Shown here piece by piece: positions 13,367 through 22,170 of a stretch of 24,531 nt of DNA (position 1 is the stretch's first letter; each line of letters starts with the position of its first letter). The position numbers were made by a program, and so were the translations under genes. Source of the stretch: Ruminococcus flavefaciens. GTDB lineage: Bacteria; Bacillota; Clostridia; Oscillospirales; Ruminococcaceae. The notes under the pieces were generated by a model that saw only the letters and a program-made list of their open reading frames with translations, made no database searches and was not told the DNA's origin. Location: positions 1 to 24,531 of the forward strand of contig DBXO01000049.1 of NCBI GenBank assembly GCA_002309635.1, read 5' to 3'.

Positions 13367-14978
13367 AATCCTTACCGTAAAGCTCTCTGTAGGTCTCATT
13401 TGTGCAGTAAACAAATACGTCGTTCTGTATATCCTTGTCCTTGAATATCTTTCTTCCCTTGCCCGTATACGCCTCCGCAACATATTTTTCGTCAAGACCG
13501 AGTATATCGCAGACAGTTATAGTTTCTGAGGGAGAATCACAAATAATATAATCGGGTGCTCCGAATGATCTCATATACTCGTATTCCTGCTCCATATCCT
13601 CATCCGTAGCCATAATATGGGTCATATATGACAGGTCCTTGTAGATATTGTAGTATATGTTTTTATCGAAATACGCCTCAGAGGCATAGGCAGAAGCGGT
13701 AAATACATGCGAATCAGTCTTGCTCCATGTTGCAAGAAGCTTCTTGTTCTCAAGTCCGTTCTCCTTTATCCAGTCAGCCAGTGCAGGAGCAGCATCATAC
13801 GGCATAGTAAGCTCTCGGTAATAACTGCAGCCGTTCCAGTAAAGATTTATGCATACAAATGCAGCAGCTGCTGCGGGAACAGTCTTTCTGACAAAGCTTT
13901 CGGAAAGGCCTGCCTTAGCAAGAGGCTCCGTAAACTCACTCAGGAGTATGGGCTCCTTGTCAGTGGCAGTCCAGAGAATGAACAGCAGGAACATCAGAAA
14001 TACGCCGAAATGATGTGCATAGGAATATGAAGTTATCAGAAACGATACACAAAGATAAGGTATCAGCAGCTCGGCGACCATTTTACGCTTATAGCATATC
14101 CTGAGAAGAACAGCCCATATAGCCGTTGATATAACAACAGCGCCTATCACCTCGCCTATAGGGTTGTTCTCGTTCTGCAGGCTGATGAGCTGCGAGGAGA
14201 AAGATGTGAACAGATTCTCCGACGGAACATAGAACCAGCTCAGCAGGAACGATACTATTATACTGTGGTTACTTGAACGTACTATGCTTGTGCCGAATGC
14301 GTCGGAACGCGGTATTATCTCAGCAATGAGAAGCAATGCTCCCGCAAGAAGAATTATATAGCTTACAAGGAGCTTTTTATTGTTCAGCACATCAAGGGCT
14401 CCGTTTTTAACGCTTCTCTGTCTTATGCACTCGCCTGTTATGTCGGATAAAACGATTCCGCCCGCAAGAGCGATGCCGTATGAATGACTCAGACACATCA
14501 CAAAAAGGGCGATAATGTAAAAAGCAGGCTTTTCCTTGCGTTTTTTATAAGCCATTGCAGTCAGAAGGCAGCCTAAAGCAAGAAGTATATAAGGTCTCGA
14601 TACGACAGCATACTGGTACATCAGATAAAAGCTCATGGGAATGATAGTTTTCATCAGCCGGCTGAACGGAGAACGGAACTGTATTATGGCAATAACAGTT
14701 GCATACAAAGCAAACTGCACTCCCTTAAGGGCAAACGGGAACGGTATCCCCAACGCAATAGCGCCTTTCAGCAAAAGATGCCAGAGCGGCGGGTGACCTT
14801 CATAATGAGGGAGATAGAACAATATATCATGCAGCGAAGCGTCGCGGGCTATCATATATGCCTGAACCTCGTCGTACCATGTTTCGTGGAAGATAAGTCC
14901 TATAAGAACTATTGCCGAAAATACAGCTGTAGCGATACAGCTTGTGATAAATCCCTTTTTTTCTGTTTTTATGTTCAT
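13338..14978 (-). CDS. GT-C fold membrane glycosyltransferase
   Basis: A 546-residue protein with about nine to eleven hydrophobic segments and a soluble C-terminal domain of about 150 residues. The first extracytoplasmic loop carries WYDEVQAY (34-41) followed by YEGHPPLWHLLLK. The D-E pair after the first membrane segment is the usual catalytic metal/base site of GT-C enzymes such as PMT/ArnT-like and GT39/GT83 proteins, which move sugars from polyprenyl phosphate carriers to outer-face acceptors. Acceptor and sugar are not predictable here. Its ATG overlaps the TGA of the AraC-type gene (ATGA), so translation is coupled. It overlaps sfsA downstream. Confidence 0.75.
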   Translation of the reverse strand: MNIKTEKKGFITSCIATAVFSAIVLIGLIFHETWYDEVQAYMIARDASLHDILFYLPHYEGHPPLWHLLLKGAIALGIPFPFALKGVQFALYATVIAIIQFRSPFSRLMKTIIPMSFYLMYQYAVVSRPYILLALGCLLTAMAYKKRKEKPAFYIIALFVMCLSHSYGIALAGGIVLSDITGECIRQRSVKNGALDVLNNKKLLVSYIILLAGALLLIAEIIPRSDAFGTSIVRSSNHSIIVSFLLSWFYVPSENLFTSFSSQLISLQNENNPIGEVIGAVVISTAIWAVLLRICYKRKMVAELLIPYLCVSFLITSYSYAHHFGVFLMFLLFILWTATDKEPILLSEFTEPLAKAGLSESFVRKTVPAAAAAFVCINLYWNGCSYYRELTMPYDAAPALADWIKENGLENKKLLATWSKTDSHVFTASAYASEAYFDKNIYYNIYKDLSYMTHIMATDEDMEQEYEYMRSFGAPDYIICDSPSETITVCDILGLDEKYVAEAYTGKGRKIFKDKDIQNDVFVYCTNETYRELYGKDYEIPSYKKG

Positions 14979-15748
14979 TTCTGCACCTTTTTCCTGCTTT
15001 CTTTTTCATCAAGCACCTTAAGATAGTGTATTTCCCTGTATTTTTTTGGCGTAATGCCGTTCACCTTTCTGAAAACGCTTATGAAAGCGCTCTGTGAGGA
15101 AAAACCGAGAGCCAGTGATATGTCAAGGCATGAGAACTCCGAGCTTGCAAGCAGATTCTCCGCAGTGGTTATCCTTGCCTTTATAATGAATGATTTTATG
15201 CTCATTCCCGTTTCCTTTGAGAAAAGCTTTGAGAGATAGGACGGATTTAACCCCACTTGTTCGGAAAGCAGCTTAAGGGTCAGCTCCTCATGCAGATTCT
15301 CATATATATAATCTATGCACTTTCTCACGTGTATGGATATTACATTGTCCTTTTTCAGCGCCTTCATGCGCTCGGCAAAATCAAGCTGCATTTCAAGGAA
15401 AAGGTCTATTATCTGCTCCACGTCGCTCAGCTTGTCGGCCCGCTGTATGTATATGTCACTTAGAGTATAGGCAGTATCATGCCCGAGACCGCCTTCCACG
15501 CAGAAACGTGCGACCATTGCCACAGAAGTGACGAAATGATACATTATATTGCGGACGGGATCGTCGGAAAGTCTGCCCTTTCCGTCAAAGAAATTCTTCC
15601 TGATCCTCTCAAAATTTGCCTTAACCGCCTCTGTATCACCTGCCCTCACCATTCTGTAAACATTCAGTTCACGCTCGAACGGACTTCTTGTAAAGCCGTA
15701 ATTCCGCTGTATGTATAGCCTGTAGTTGAGATCGCGGTCTGTTTTCAT
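14975..15748 (-). CDS. AraC-family transcriptional regulator
   Basis: A 257-residue protein. The ATG at 15748 follows GAGGTGAGC; an upstream in-frame start at 15808 lies within the promoter and is rejected. The last 100 residues are a double helix-turn-helix of the AraC/XylS type: LTLKLLSEQVGLNPSYLSKL followed by FSKETGMSIKSFI, and LDISLALGFSSQSAFISVFR followed by GITPKKYRE. The N-terminal 150 residues are helical and do not look like a cupin sugar-binding domain; they resemble the YSIRK/YesN-like helical sensor region in other clostridial AraC proteins, a weak statement. It is first in the operon with GT-C, sfsA, dgt and the channel, and may autoregulate it. Confidence 0.87.
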   Translation of the reverse strand: MKTDRDLNYRLYIQRNYGFTRSPFERELNVYRMVRAGDTEAVKANFERIRKNFFDGKGRLSDDPVRNIMYHFVTSVAMVARFCVEGGLGHDTAYTLSDIYIQRADKLSDVEQIIDLFLEMQLDFAERMKALKKDNVISIHVRKCIDYIYENLHEELTLKLLSEQVGLNPSYLSKLFSKETGMSIKSFIIKARITTAENLLASSEFSCLDISLALGFSSQSAFISVFRKVNGITPKKYREIHYLKVLDEKESRKKVQK

Positions 15749-15796
15749 AAGCTCACCTCTTTTTTGCTCCGGTTCAGCATATTTTGTTATATTTCT

Positions 15797-15825
15797 ATTA
15801 TAGCCCATTTTTGATACAAATGCAA
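15797..15825 (-). promoter_or_regulatory. Promoter of the araC-like operon
   Basis: On the minus strand TTGCAT (15825-15820), 17 bp, and TATAAT (15802-15797) lie 49 bp upstream of the start codon. It should drive all five overlapping genes down to 10263. Confidence 0.75.
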
Positions 15826-15909
15826 TATTTCTGATATAATTTCTTTGTGCGATTGATTATAATAAACACAATGAAAAACAACGTATAAGCGACAAAAGGA
15901 GGTAAATAT

Positions 15910-17274
15910 ATGGCAAAAGCGAATGATCTTACCAACGGCAAGGTTACTTCCATAATACTTAAATTTTACTTTCCTATGCTGCTGACTAATATGCTCCAGC
16001 AGATGTACAATATCGTTGATACAGCCATTGTGGGCAAAGGCCTGGGCGATAATGCTCTTGCAGCCGTTGGCAATATTTCTTCTCTGACATTCCTTATATT
16101 CGGATTTTCCATGGGTCTCGCAAACGGATTCTCCGTCATAACGGCTCAGAGCTTCGGAGCAGGTAACTACTCAAAGCTCCGCCGCTCGGTGGCTTCCTCG
16201 TTCCGTCTGTGCATTGTCATAGCAATAGCGCTGACTGCGCTGAGTGTAAGCTTTCTAAAGCCGGTATTACATCTTCTTCGTACCGACGAGGCTATCATGC
16301 ATGACGGCCTTGTCTACGGATACTGCATTTTCGGCGGACTTACAGCAACTATAACCTATAATCTCTGCGCATGCACACTCAGGGCTCTCGGAGACAGCAA
16401 AACACCGTTCATAGCTATAATCATATCCACAATAGTAAATATACTCCTTGATACATTCTGTATCTTCGTCCTTAAAACAGGAGTTGAAGGAGCTGCCGCA
16501 GCTACGATAGCTTCGCAGATAGTTTCCTCTCTCATATGCTGGCTGAAGATACGCAAAATAGATGTACTGAATATCACTAAGGAGGATTTCAGGGGCAACG
16601 GCTCACTGTATATCGAACTTTTCAAAAACGGTCTGCCAATGGCGCTCATGAATTCCATAACAGCTGTGGGCTGCATGGTTATACAGTACTTCGTAAACGG
16701 CCTCGGAGTTGCATACACAACGGTATATTCGGCTTGCAGCAAGTTCATCAATCTCTTTATGCAGCCTGCCTGCACAGCGGGTTTTGCAATGTCTGCCTTT
16801 ACAAGTCAGAACTACGGCGCAAAAAAATACGCAAGAATACGGGAAGGACTTCACGTATGTCTTGCTATAGCAACTGTATCCTATATCATTCTCGGTTCGA
16901 TAATGGTATTCTTCCCTGCTAAGCTTGCAGGTATAATGATAAGCGGCAAGGAGACTATCGAGATATCAAAAACATACCTCCCCATATGCGGCACATGTCT
17001 CATAGGAGTAGATTACCTCTTTGTTTTCAGGAACGGCTGCCAGGGCTTTGGCAAACCTCTTGTTCCTATGATATCGGGGATTCTCGAAATGGCTCTCAGA
17101 GTCGGAGTTATTGCGCTGTTTATCCCTGTTGTGGGCTTCTCCGCAACAGCTTATGCGGAAGCCTCTGCATGGATAGGTGCTATGCTTATGAATATGGCTG
17201 CATTTGAGCACACTCTGAGATCAAACCTGAAATCGCCCGTGATAAGGCATAAAAAGTTAAAATCCGCAGCATGA
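15910..17274 (+). CDS. MATE family efflux transporter
   Basis: A 454-residue membrane protein of typical MATE length, with AGGAGGT ten bases before the ATG. Twelve hydrophobic segments are visible. Family marks include FPMLLTNMLQQMYNIVDTAIVG near the N-terminus, GNISSLTFLIFGFSMGLANG, AQSFGAGNY, LRALGDSKTPFIA and, in the second half, FTSQNYGAKKYARI with RNGCQGFGKPLVPM. MATE proteins export drugs, dyes or metabolites in exchange for Na+ or H+. The gene is monocistronic, divergent from the AraC-type operon by 161 bp and closed by its own terminator. Substrate not inferable. Confidence 0.92.
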   Translation: MAKANDLTNGKVTSIILKFYFPMLLTNMLQQMYNIVDTAIVGKGLGDNALAAVGNISSLTFLIFGFSMGLANGFSVITAQSFGAGNYSKLRRSVASSFRLCIVIAIALTALSVSFLKPVLHLLRTDEAIMHDGLVYGYCIFGGLTATITYNLCACTLRALGDSKTPFIAIIISTIVNILLDTFCIFVLKTGVEGAAAATIASQIVSSLICWLKIRKIDVLNITKEDFRGNGSLYIELFKNGLPMALMNSITAVGCMVIQYFVNGLGVAYTTVYSACSKFINLFMQPACTAGFAMSAFTSQNYGAKKYARIREGLHVCLAIATVSYIILGSIMVFFPAKLAGIMISGKETIEISKTYLPICGTCLIGVDYLFVFRNGCQGFGKPLVPMISGILEMALRVGVIALFIPVVGFSATAYAEASAWIGAMLMNMAAFEHTLRSNLKSPVIRHKKLKSAA

Positions 17275-17317
17275 TCCCGACTGATACGCAGTCGTTCTAT
17301 ACACAATCCTCACCTCC

Positions 17318-17352
17318 GCTGTCTGCTATTCTCTCGCAGACAGCACTTTTTT
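17318..17352 (+). terminator. Terminator of the MATE gene
   Basis: GCTGTCTGC (17318-17326) pairs with GCAGACAGC (17336-17344), followed directly by ACTTTTTTTG. Confidence 0.85.
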
Positions 17353-17363
17353 TGAAAAAAATC

Positions 17364-17403
17364 CCCTTCGGTTATGTGTGCGCATACGCCGAAGGGTTTT
17401 TTT
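17364..17403. terminator. Second, bidirectional terminator (anti-sigma gene side)
   Basis: CCCTTCGG (17364-17371) pairs with CCGAAGGG (17389-17396). A run of T follows on the plus strand, and ATTTTTTTC follows on the minus strand, so it can end the minus-strand sigma/anti-sigma operon and back up the MATE terminator. Confidence 0.8.
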
Positions 17404-17423
17404 CATAATATAATTGAGCTTTC

Positions 17424-18848
17424 TTATGATTGATCTCTTTTGCTCAGTTCATCTTTCAAAGCGTCTGTCAATGAGTCTTCTATCTCTTTTTGCAGCTCCG
17501 GATATATATATTTATCAACCGAGATATCTATCGAACTATCACTGCTCCATAATGTCGAATCAGCCATTCTCCAGCTGATAATACCGTCACCTAAAAAGTC
17601 ATAGGAGTGGATACTGATCGATTCTCCGCTTTCGGGAATACTGATCTCCAATTTTGGGTCACTTAAAGAAGAAAAGCTCATAAAATTAATATGCGGCATA
17701 TATATCCTCATTGTACTCTTACAGCTCTTATCGGCAGGAACAGCAAATTCTCTGTCAAATTGATTGTACTTTATTTCAAATGAATCGATCTTGTCATCTT
17801 TTTCAAGGCTTTCTGACGAATTGTAGGGCTCATAATACACAAAACTCTCAGCAGTGTCAGTTAAAATTTTCTCCTCCGCCTTTTCTACGAAATCATCCGT
17901 TTTGAAAAGTGATGCATCCGATACAGGCATAGCGCTCGTATCATCGGTGTAAAGCGAACGTTTCCAGCTGATACTGTGCTCATCATCGCAAATGATCTCA
18001 TAATTATAAACGTTCTCATTATCTTTTTTGAAGTATACCACGTTAATGGGAGTTCTTTTGACTTCATCTTTACACTTACAGATGTTATCGTATACATATG
18101 AAGCAACTGTGACCGTATCACCGTTTTTATCAATGATCTCTCCGTATCTGTCCGAGTCAAAGGCTGCCTGCACCGCAATGTCGCTCAACGCCCGCCGAAC
18201 GTCCTTCGTTATCATATAATTCTCAGCTTCTTTATCGGTTATACCAAGCTCTTCAAGTTCCTCCTGCGTAAACTTTGAATCTGTCTCCGCAACGGCTATA
18301 AAGTTCGAGGGCTTGTAGCTTTCCGAATATTCAACCGCATACATCTGATCTGTGGGGATATCATTAAACGTTCTTACAAAAAGGCGTACTCTTGTATCCT
18401 CGTCGCCCTCCACATACTCAAAGGGACACTTGCAGACTGGATTGTACATAATATCGTATTTTGCATAATCCCTCAGCAGCATATCGTATTGCTTATAGCT
18501 ATTCTTGTCTGTTTCGGCATTCAGCTCAGAAACAATCGAGCTGTACTCCCTGCCGTTACAATCGGACACATTTGCAAGAAAATTCTGAAACGGTGCGGTA
18601 TGCGGTATAACTGCCGCACACACTATAACAGCCGCAGCTGCTGCTCCAAGTTTTACAGGCAATGGGATTCTTGCACGTCCCGATACATTTTCGACCTCGC
18701 TTACAGTTACCTCAAATTCCGCGTCATTTTCAGGGAAAGCCCTGTCCGATATCCTGTCAAAGCAGTTTACACCTGACGATAACTCGCTCATTTTATTCTT
18801 TAAAAGCTTTTCAACCTCGCTATTGGGATTTATCTCATTATTACTCAT
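17424..18848 (-). CDS. Probable membrane anti-sigma factor partner of ECF sigma
   Basis: A 474-residue protein with a cytoplasmic N-terminus of about 62 residues, one membrane segment at about 64-82 (Ala/Val-rich), and a large extracytoplasmic part. Its ATG overlaps the stop of the ECF sigma gene by 4 bp (ATGA), the usual arrangement of a sigma/anti-sigma pair. The outer part shows no enzyme motif I recognise but has two short Cys pairs, CKC at 139-141 and CKC at 257-259, plus single Cys at 97, 287 and 376. The N-terminus has no zinc-anti-sigma HxxxCxxC motif. It probably holds the sigma factor at the membrane and releases it on an outside signal; this rests mainly on gene position and topology. 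Confidence 0.65.
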   Translation of the reverse strand: MSNNEINPNSEVEKLLKNKMSELSSGVNCFDRISDRAFPENDAEFEVTVSEVENVSGRARIPLPVKLGAAAAAVIVCAAVIPHTAPFQNFLANVSDCNGREYSSIVSELNAETDKNSYKQYDMLLRDYAKYDIMYNPVCKCPFEYVEGDEDTRVRLFVRTFNDIPTDQMYAVEYSESYKPSNFIAVAETDSKFTQEELEELGITDKEAENYMITKDVRRALSDIAVQAAFDSDRYGEIIDKNGDTVTVASYVYDNICKCKDEVKRTPINVVYFKKDNENVYNYEIICDDEHSISWKRSLYTDDTSAMPVSDASLFKTDDFVEKAEEKILTDTAESFVYYEPYNSSESLEKDDKIDSFEIKYNQFDREFAVPADKSCKSTMRIYMPHINFMSFSSLSDPKLEISIPESGESISIHSYDFLGDGIISWRMADSTLWSSDSSIDISVDKYIYPELQKEIEDSLTDALKDELSKRDQS

Positions 18849-19438
18849 TTATCGTCACCTGCCTTTTCCTTTAATACGGATATCGCTTTCTGATACCTTG
18901 ATTTTACAGTTGATTCGGGACATTTCATTATTCTGCCGATTTCTTTGAAGGTCATTTCCGCACAGCACTTGAGTACTACCGTCTGTCTCTGCTTATCATT
19001 TAGATGTCTCAGCAGCTGTTTTATAAAAATACTGTCCTCAACGGTCTTTGCTGTGTCGCCGTAATTATCTATGATTTCATCCTTGTACTGACGCTTATAT
19101 CTGCGTCGGATCTCCAGTGCAACATTTCTCGCAACTGTCAGTATAAAGCCTTTTCCGTTACCTTTTGAAGCAGAAAAGCGCTTGACCTGCGTAAGTCTTA
19201 CAAAGGTCTCAGCAACGCAGTCCTCGGAAAGATGATAATCCTGCGTGATACTGAACGCTACTGCAAACACCGTATCCTTGAACATTTTATACAGCTTTTC
19301 AAGGCTCGCCTTGGACTTTGAGCATTCTGATATCAGTTCGTTTACTGTATTATCCTTCTCGGCAGCATTATTTTTTGAAACAAATACGGGAATTATTGAT
19401 CCGTCACCTCCGCTGAAGGTCTTTATTTCAGCTTCCAC
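18845..19438 (-). CDS. ECF-type RNA polymerase sigma factor (sigma-70 family)
   Basis: A 197-residue protein with a GTG start at 19438 and AGGAAG about nine bases upstream. Region sigma-2 spans about 47-115 (YKMFKDTVFAVAFSITQDYH, SEDCVAETFVRL, ILTVARNVALEIRR). Region sigma-4 spans about 137-191 (LRHLNDKQRQTVVLKCCAEM, FKEIGRIMKCPESTVKSRYQ). About 45 extra residues precede sigma-2 and are unlike the family; a shorter start is possible but no better ribosome binding site is seen. ECF factors direct RNA polymerase to stress or envelope regulons and are held by an anti-sigma, here likely the next gene. No clear ECF-type autoregulated promoter was found upstream. Confidence 0.88.
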   Translation of the reverse strand: MEAEIKTFSGGDGSIIPVFVSKNNAAEKDNTVNELISECSKSKASLEKLYKMFKDTVFAVAFSITQDYHLSEDCVAETFVRLTQVKRFSASKGNGKGFILTVARNVALEIRRRYKRQYKDEIIDNYGDTAKTVEDSIFIKQLLRHLNDKQRQTVVLKCCAEMTFKEIGRIMKCPESTVKSRYQKAISVLKEKAGDDK

Positions 19439-19572
19439 TATATCACTTCCTAAAATAAAAATAGTATATTAAGCCATGGTGCAGCACGCTCTGTCAACAG
19501 CTTTCATATATAAGTGATTTCAGGAGCCAAAAAAGACTGAAATTTCTAAAAAATTTTTCGTGAATATAAGTT

Positions 19573-19749
19573 TTAATATATGATAAACCTGCAGGTTTTA
19601 GCAGGTATACCGTTTCCGTCCGGAATATAGCGTTCTATGGTCGAATAGAGATCGTACTTTTCTCTCAGTTCTGCAATAGCATCCATCATTCCCGAGGAGT
19701 GATCCTTGTCAATAGCCGCATACCTCTTCGTTTCATAAGGTTTACACTG
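19573..19749 (-). other. Possible small gene or gene remnant
   Basis: In the 454-bp gap between the sigma factor and the P-type ATPase, one minus-strand frame reads KPYETKRYAAIDKDHSSG and then MMDAIAELREKYDLYSTIER, ending RFIIY. It looks like real amphipathic protein sequence, but there is no convincing ATG with a ribosome binding site; the first in-frame Met lies in an implausible Cys/Trp-rich stretch at 19782. It may be the tail of a lost gene or a short peptide gene starting at the internal Met pair. Family not recognised. Confidence 0.3.
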
Positions 19750-19816
19750 AAATAACCAATTAATACAGCAATTATACCACATAAAAAAATAAATTTCAAG
19801 AAATAAACTACAGCTA

Positions 19817-19866
19817 TTGACAAATATTACTTTGTATGATATACTGTACGTGTGAACAGTTGTTCA
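19817..19866 (+). promoter_or_regulatory. Promoter and ArsR/SmtB-type operator of the metal ATPase gene
   Basis: TTGACA (19817-19822), 17 bp, TATACT (19840-19845). The inverted repeat TGAACA-gt-TGTTCA at 19853-19866 covers the expected start of transcription. It matches the core of SmtB/CzrA/CadC-type metal-sensor operators. A 27-nt leader follows to the ATG. No ArsR-family gene is in the window. Confidence 0.75.
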
Positions 19867-19892
19867 TATGTTACAAGAAAGAAAGTGATCCT

Positions 19893-22151
19893 ATGGAAAG
19901 AACTTTTATTATTCATAATCTCGACTGCGCTCACTGCGGCGCCAAGATCGAAACTGCTTTAAACAATATTGATGGCATAGAGTCCGCTGTACTCAATTAT
20001 CCGCTGAAAAAACTCATAATAAAGGGCGATATCACAGCTGAACTCATTGAATTAATTAATAAGACCGCTAATTCCATCGAAGCGGGAGTCGTCATATCCC
20101 CTGCCGAGCACGGTCATCATCACCACCATTCGCATAATGAACATCATGATGAATGCGACTGCGGTCACTCCCATGAACATCATCACCATGACGAATGCGG
20201 CTGCGGACATTCCCACGAACATCATCACCATGATGAATGCGGCTGCGGTCACTCCCATGAACATCTGCATCATGATAAGTATTCCCACGGGGACGGCGAA
20301 ACCCGCCTTTTCCCAGTAAATGAGCTTGTGTCCCTGGCTCTGGGCGCGATATTATTCGCTGCCGCCCTGTTATGCGGCAGATTTACGGACATCAAGCTTC
20401 TCCCCGTTATTCTCTACGCTGCGGCTTATATTGTACTCGGTCATAATATACTCCTTGCCACACTAAAGAATATCAGAGCTAAAAACTTTTTTGACGAGAA
20501 CTTCCTTATGACTGTGGCTACCATAGGCGCTTTCGCCCTCGGTGAGTACCCGGAGGCTGTGGGAGTTGTACTTTTCTTCAGAATAGGCGAGCTTTTCGAG
20601 GACTACGCCGTTTCACGAAGCAGAAAATCTATCACTGATGTTGCCGCACTAAAAGTTGAAGAAGCTGAGGTTCTACGCGATGGCGAGTTTGTAAGCGTTC
20701 ATTCCGATGAAATACAAGCAGACGATATACTTCGCATAAAAGCAGGCGAAAGAATAGCAGCAGACGGTATCATCGAATCGGGAGAGTCAAGACTTGATAC
20801 CTCCGCTGTAAACGGCGAGCCCGTTCCTCTTACCGTAAAAACCGGAGACAGCGTTCTTTCGGGCTGTATAAATCTCTCGGAAACTCTTACTCTCCGCGCT
20901 ACGGCTGCGGCTTCCGACTCCATGATCTCAAAAATAGCAGATGCCGTAGAGAACGCTTCTGCCACAAAACCTCACATAGACCGCTTCATTACGCGATTTG
21001 CAAAGGTATACACGCCCATAGTCATAGCTATAGCCGTACTGACTGCCTTAATACCGTCTATTATAACCGGAAACTGGAGCAAATGGGTATATTCAGCTCT
21101 TACTTTCCTCGTCATAAGCTGTCCGTGTGCTCTTGTTTTAAGCGTTCCCCTCACCTATTTCTCGGGTATCGGAGCTGCTTCAAAATTAGGAATTCTTTTT
21201 AAGGGCGGAAATGCCATAGAAGCACTCGGCAGAGTAAAGGCAGTTGCTTTTGACAAGACAGGCACTCTCACCGACGGAAGCTTCTCCGTTACTGATATAA
21301 AAAAATACGGCGATATAAGTGAGAATGAGCTTCTCAGTCTCGTAGGCAGCTGTGAGCAGTGTTCGTCACACCCTGTTGCAGAAAGTATCGTTGAATACTG
21401 CCGAAACAACAACATAGCTCTCAGCGAGCCTGAAAAGTCAAAAGAGACCGCAGGTCAGGGAGTTTCGGCAATTATAAACGGAAAAAAAGTACTATGCGGC
21501 AGTGAACGCCTTATGACAGCAAACAGCATTGCCATTCCCGATGATAAAACACCCATGGGAAGTGTGGTCTACGTTGCGGTAAACGGCAAAATATCCGGCA
21601 AGATAATCGTTTCGGATACTGTAAAAAAGACTGCTTCTTCAGCAATTTCCAATCTTAAGGCGCTTGGTCTAAGGACATTTATGCTCACAGGTGACAAAGC
21701 CGATAACGCTGAAGCTGTTGCCAAAATGACGGACGTTGACGAGTTCAAGGCCGATCTTTTACCTGATGAAAAGCTTGCAGAGATAGAACGTATCCGCAGT
21801 AAAAACGGTTCCGTTATGTTCATAGGCGACGGATTCAACGACGGTCCCGTACTTGCAGGTGCGGATATAGGCGGAGCTATGCAGAACGGCTCCGATCTCG
21901 CACTTGAAGCGGCTGACGCAGTATTTATGAATTCCGAACCCGAATCTGTGGTCAAGGCTAAGAAGATCGCCGATAAGACAATGCGCATCTCCTATGAAAA
22001 CATCATTTTTGCCTTGGGCATAAAGGCTGCGGTCATAGTTCTCGGACTTTTGGGTCACCCGAACATGTGGTTCGCTGTATTTGCTGATTCGGGAGCTGCA
22101 ATGATATGCATTCTCAATGCTGTGAGAGTTCTCAATACGAAAAGGTATTGA
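19893..22151 (+). CDS. Zn2+/Cd2+-type P1B ATPase with His/Cys-rich repeat region
   Basis: A 752-residue heavy-metal exporter. The ATG at 19893 is chosen because an upstream frame start at 19836 overlaps the promoter. Order of parts: an HMA domain with DCAHC (Cys12, Cys15); a His-rich stretch at about 73-133 with three 14-residue repeats (DECGCGHSHEHHHH type); membrane segments; the actuator region (ESRLDTSAVNGEP); the ion-binding CPC at 410-412 in SCPCALVLSVP; the phosphorylation motif DKTGT at 454-458; the SSHPVAES signature of P1B pumps; and GDGFNDGPVL in the hinge. The single HMA and CPC fit the CadA/ZntA group (Zn, Cd, Pb export). It is preceded by a metal-sensor-type operator. The His/Cys repeat likely buffers or delivers metal. 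Zn/Cd choice is inference. Confidence 0.92.
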   Translation: MERTFIIHNLDCAHCGAKIETALNNIDGIESAVLNYPLKKLIIKGDITAELIELINKTANSIEAGVVISPAEHGHHHHHSHNEHHDECDCGHSHEHHHHDECGCGHSHEHHHHDECGCGHSHEHLHHDKYSHGDGETRLFPVNELVSLALGAILFAAALLCGRFTDIKLLPVILYAAAYIVLGHNILLATLKNIRAKNFFDENFLMTVATIGAFALGEYPEAVGVVLFFRIGELFEDYAVSRSRKSITDVAALKVEEAEVLRDGEFVSVHSDEIQADDILRIKAGERIAADGIIESGESRLDTSAVNGEPVPLTVKTGDSVLSGCINLSETLTLRATAAASDSMISKIADAVENASATKPHIDRFITRFAKVYTPIVIAIAVLTALIPSIITGNWSKWVYSALTFLVISCPCALVLSVPLTYFSGIGAASKLGILFKGGNAIEALGRVKAVAFDKTGTLTDGSFSVTDIKKYGDISENELLSLVGSCEQCSSHPVAESIVEYCRNNNIALSEPEKSKETAGQGVSAIINGKKVLCGSERLMTANSIAIPDDKTPMGSVVYVAVNGKISGKIIVSDTVKKTASSAISNLKALGLRTFMLTGDKADNAEAVAKMTDVDEFKADLLPDEKLAEIERIRSKNGSVMFIGDGFNDGPVLAGADIGGAMQNGSDLALEAADAVFMNSEPESVVKAKKIADKTMRISYENIIFALGIKAAVIVLGLLGHPNMWFAVFADSGAAMICILNAVRVLNTKRY
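20148..20273 (+). repeat. Three 42-bp tandem repeats inside the metal ATPase gene
   Basis: Units at 20148-20189, 20190-20231 and 20232-20273 each encode a D-E-C-x-C-G-H-S-H-E-H-x-H-H pattern. The third is slightly diverged (Leu for His). High nucleotide identity between units suggests recent duplication, and copy number may vary. Confidence 0.9.
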
Positions 22152-22170
22152 TCCTGAGCTCATTAAAAAT

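Noticed and set aside
19492..19497. TTGACA upstream of the ECF sigma gene as a sigma-A promoter
   Set aside because: The only TATA-like words are 20 or 23 bp away, outside normal spacing, so no promoter is called.
19836..19892. Upstream start of the metal ATPase
   Set aside because: It overlaps the -10 and operator. The ATG at 19893 begins directly before the HMA domain.
20148..20273. CRISPR-like direct repeats in the ATPase gene
   Set aside because: The units abut without spacers and encode a regular His/Cys motif in frame.
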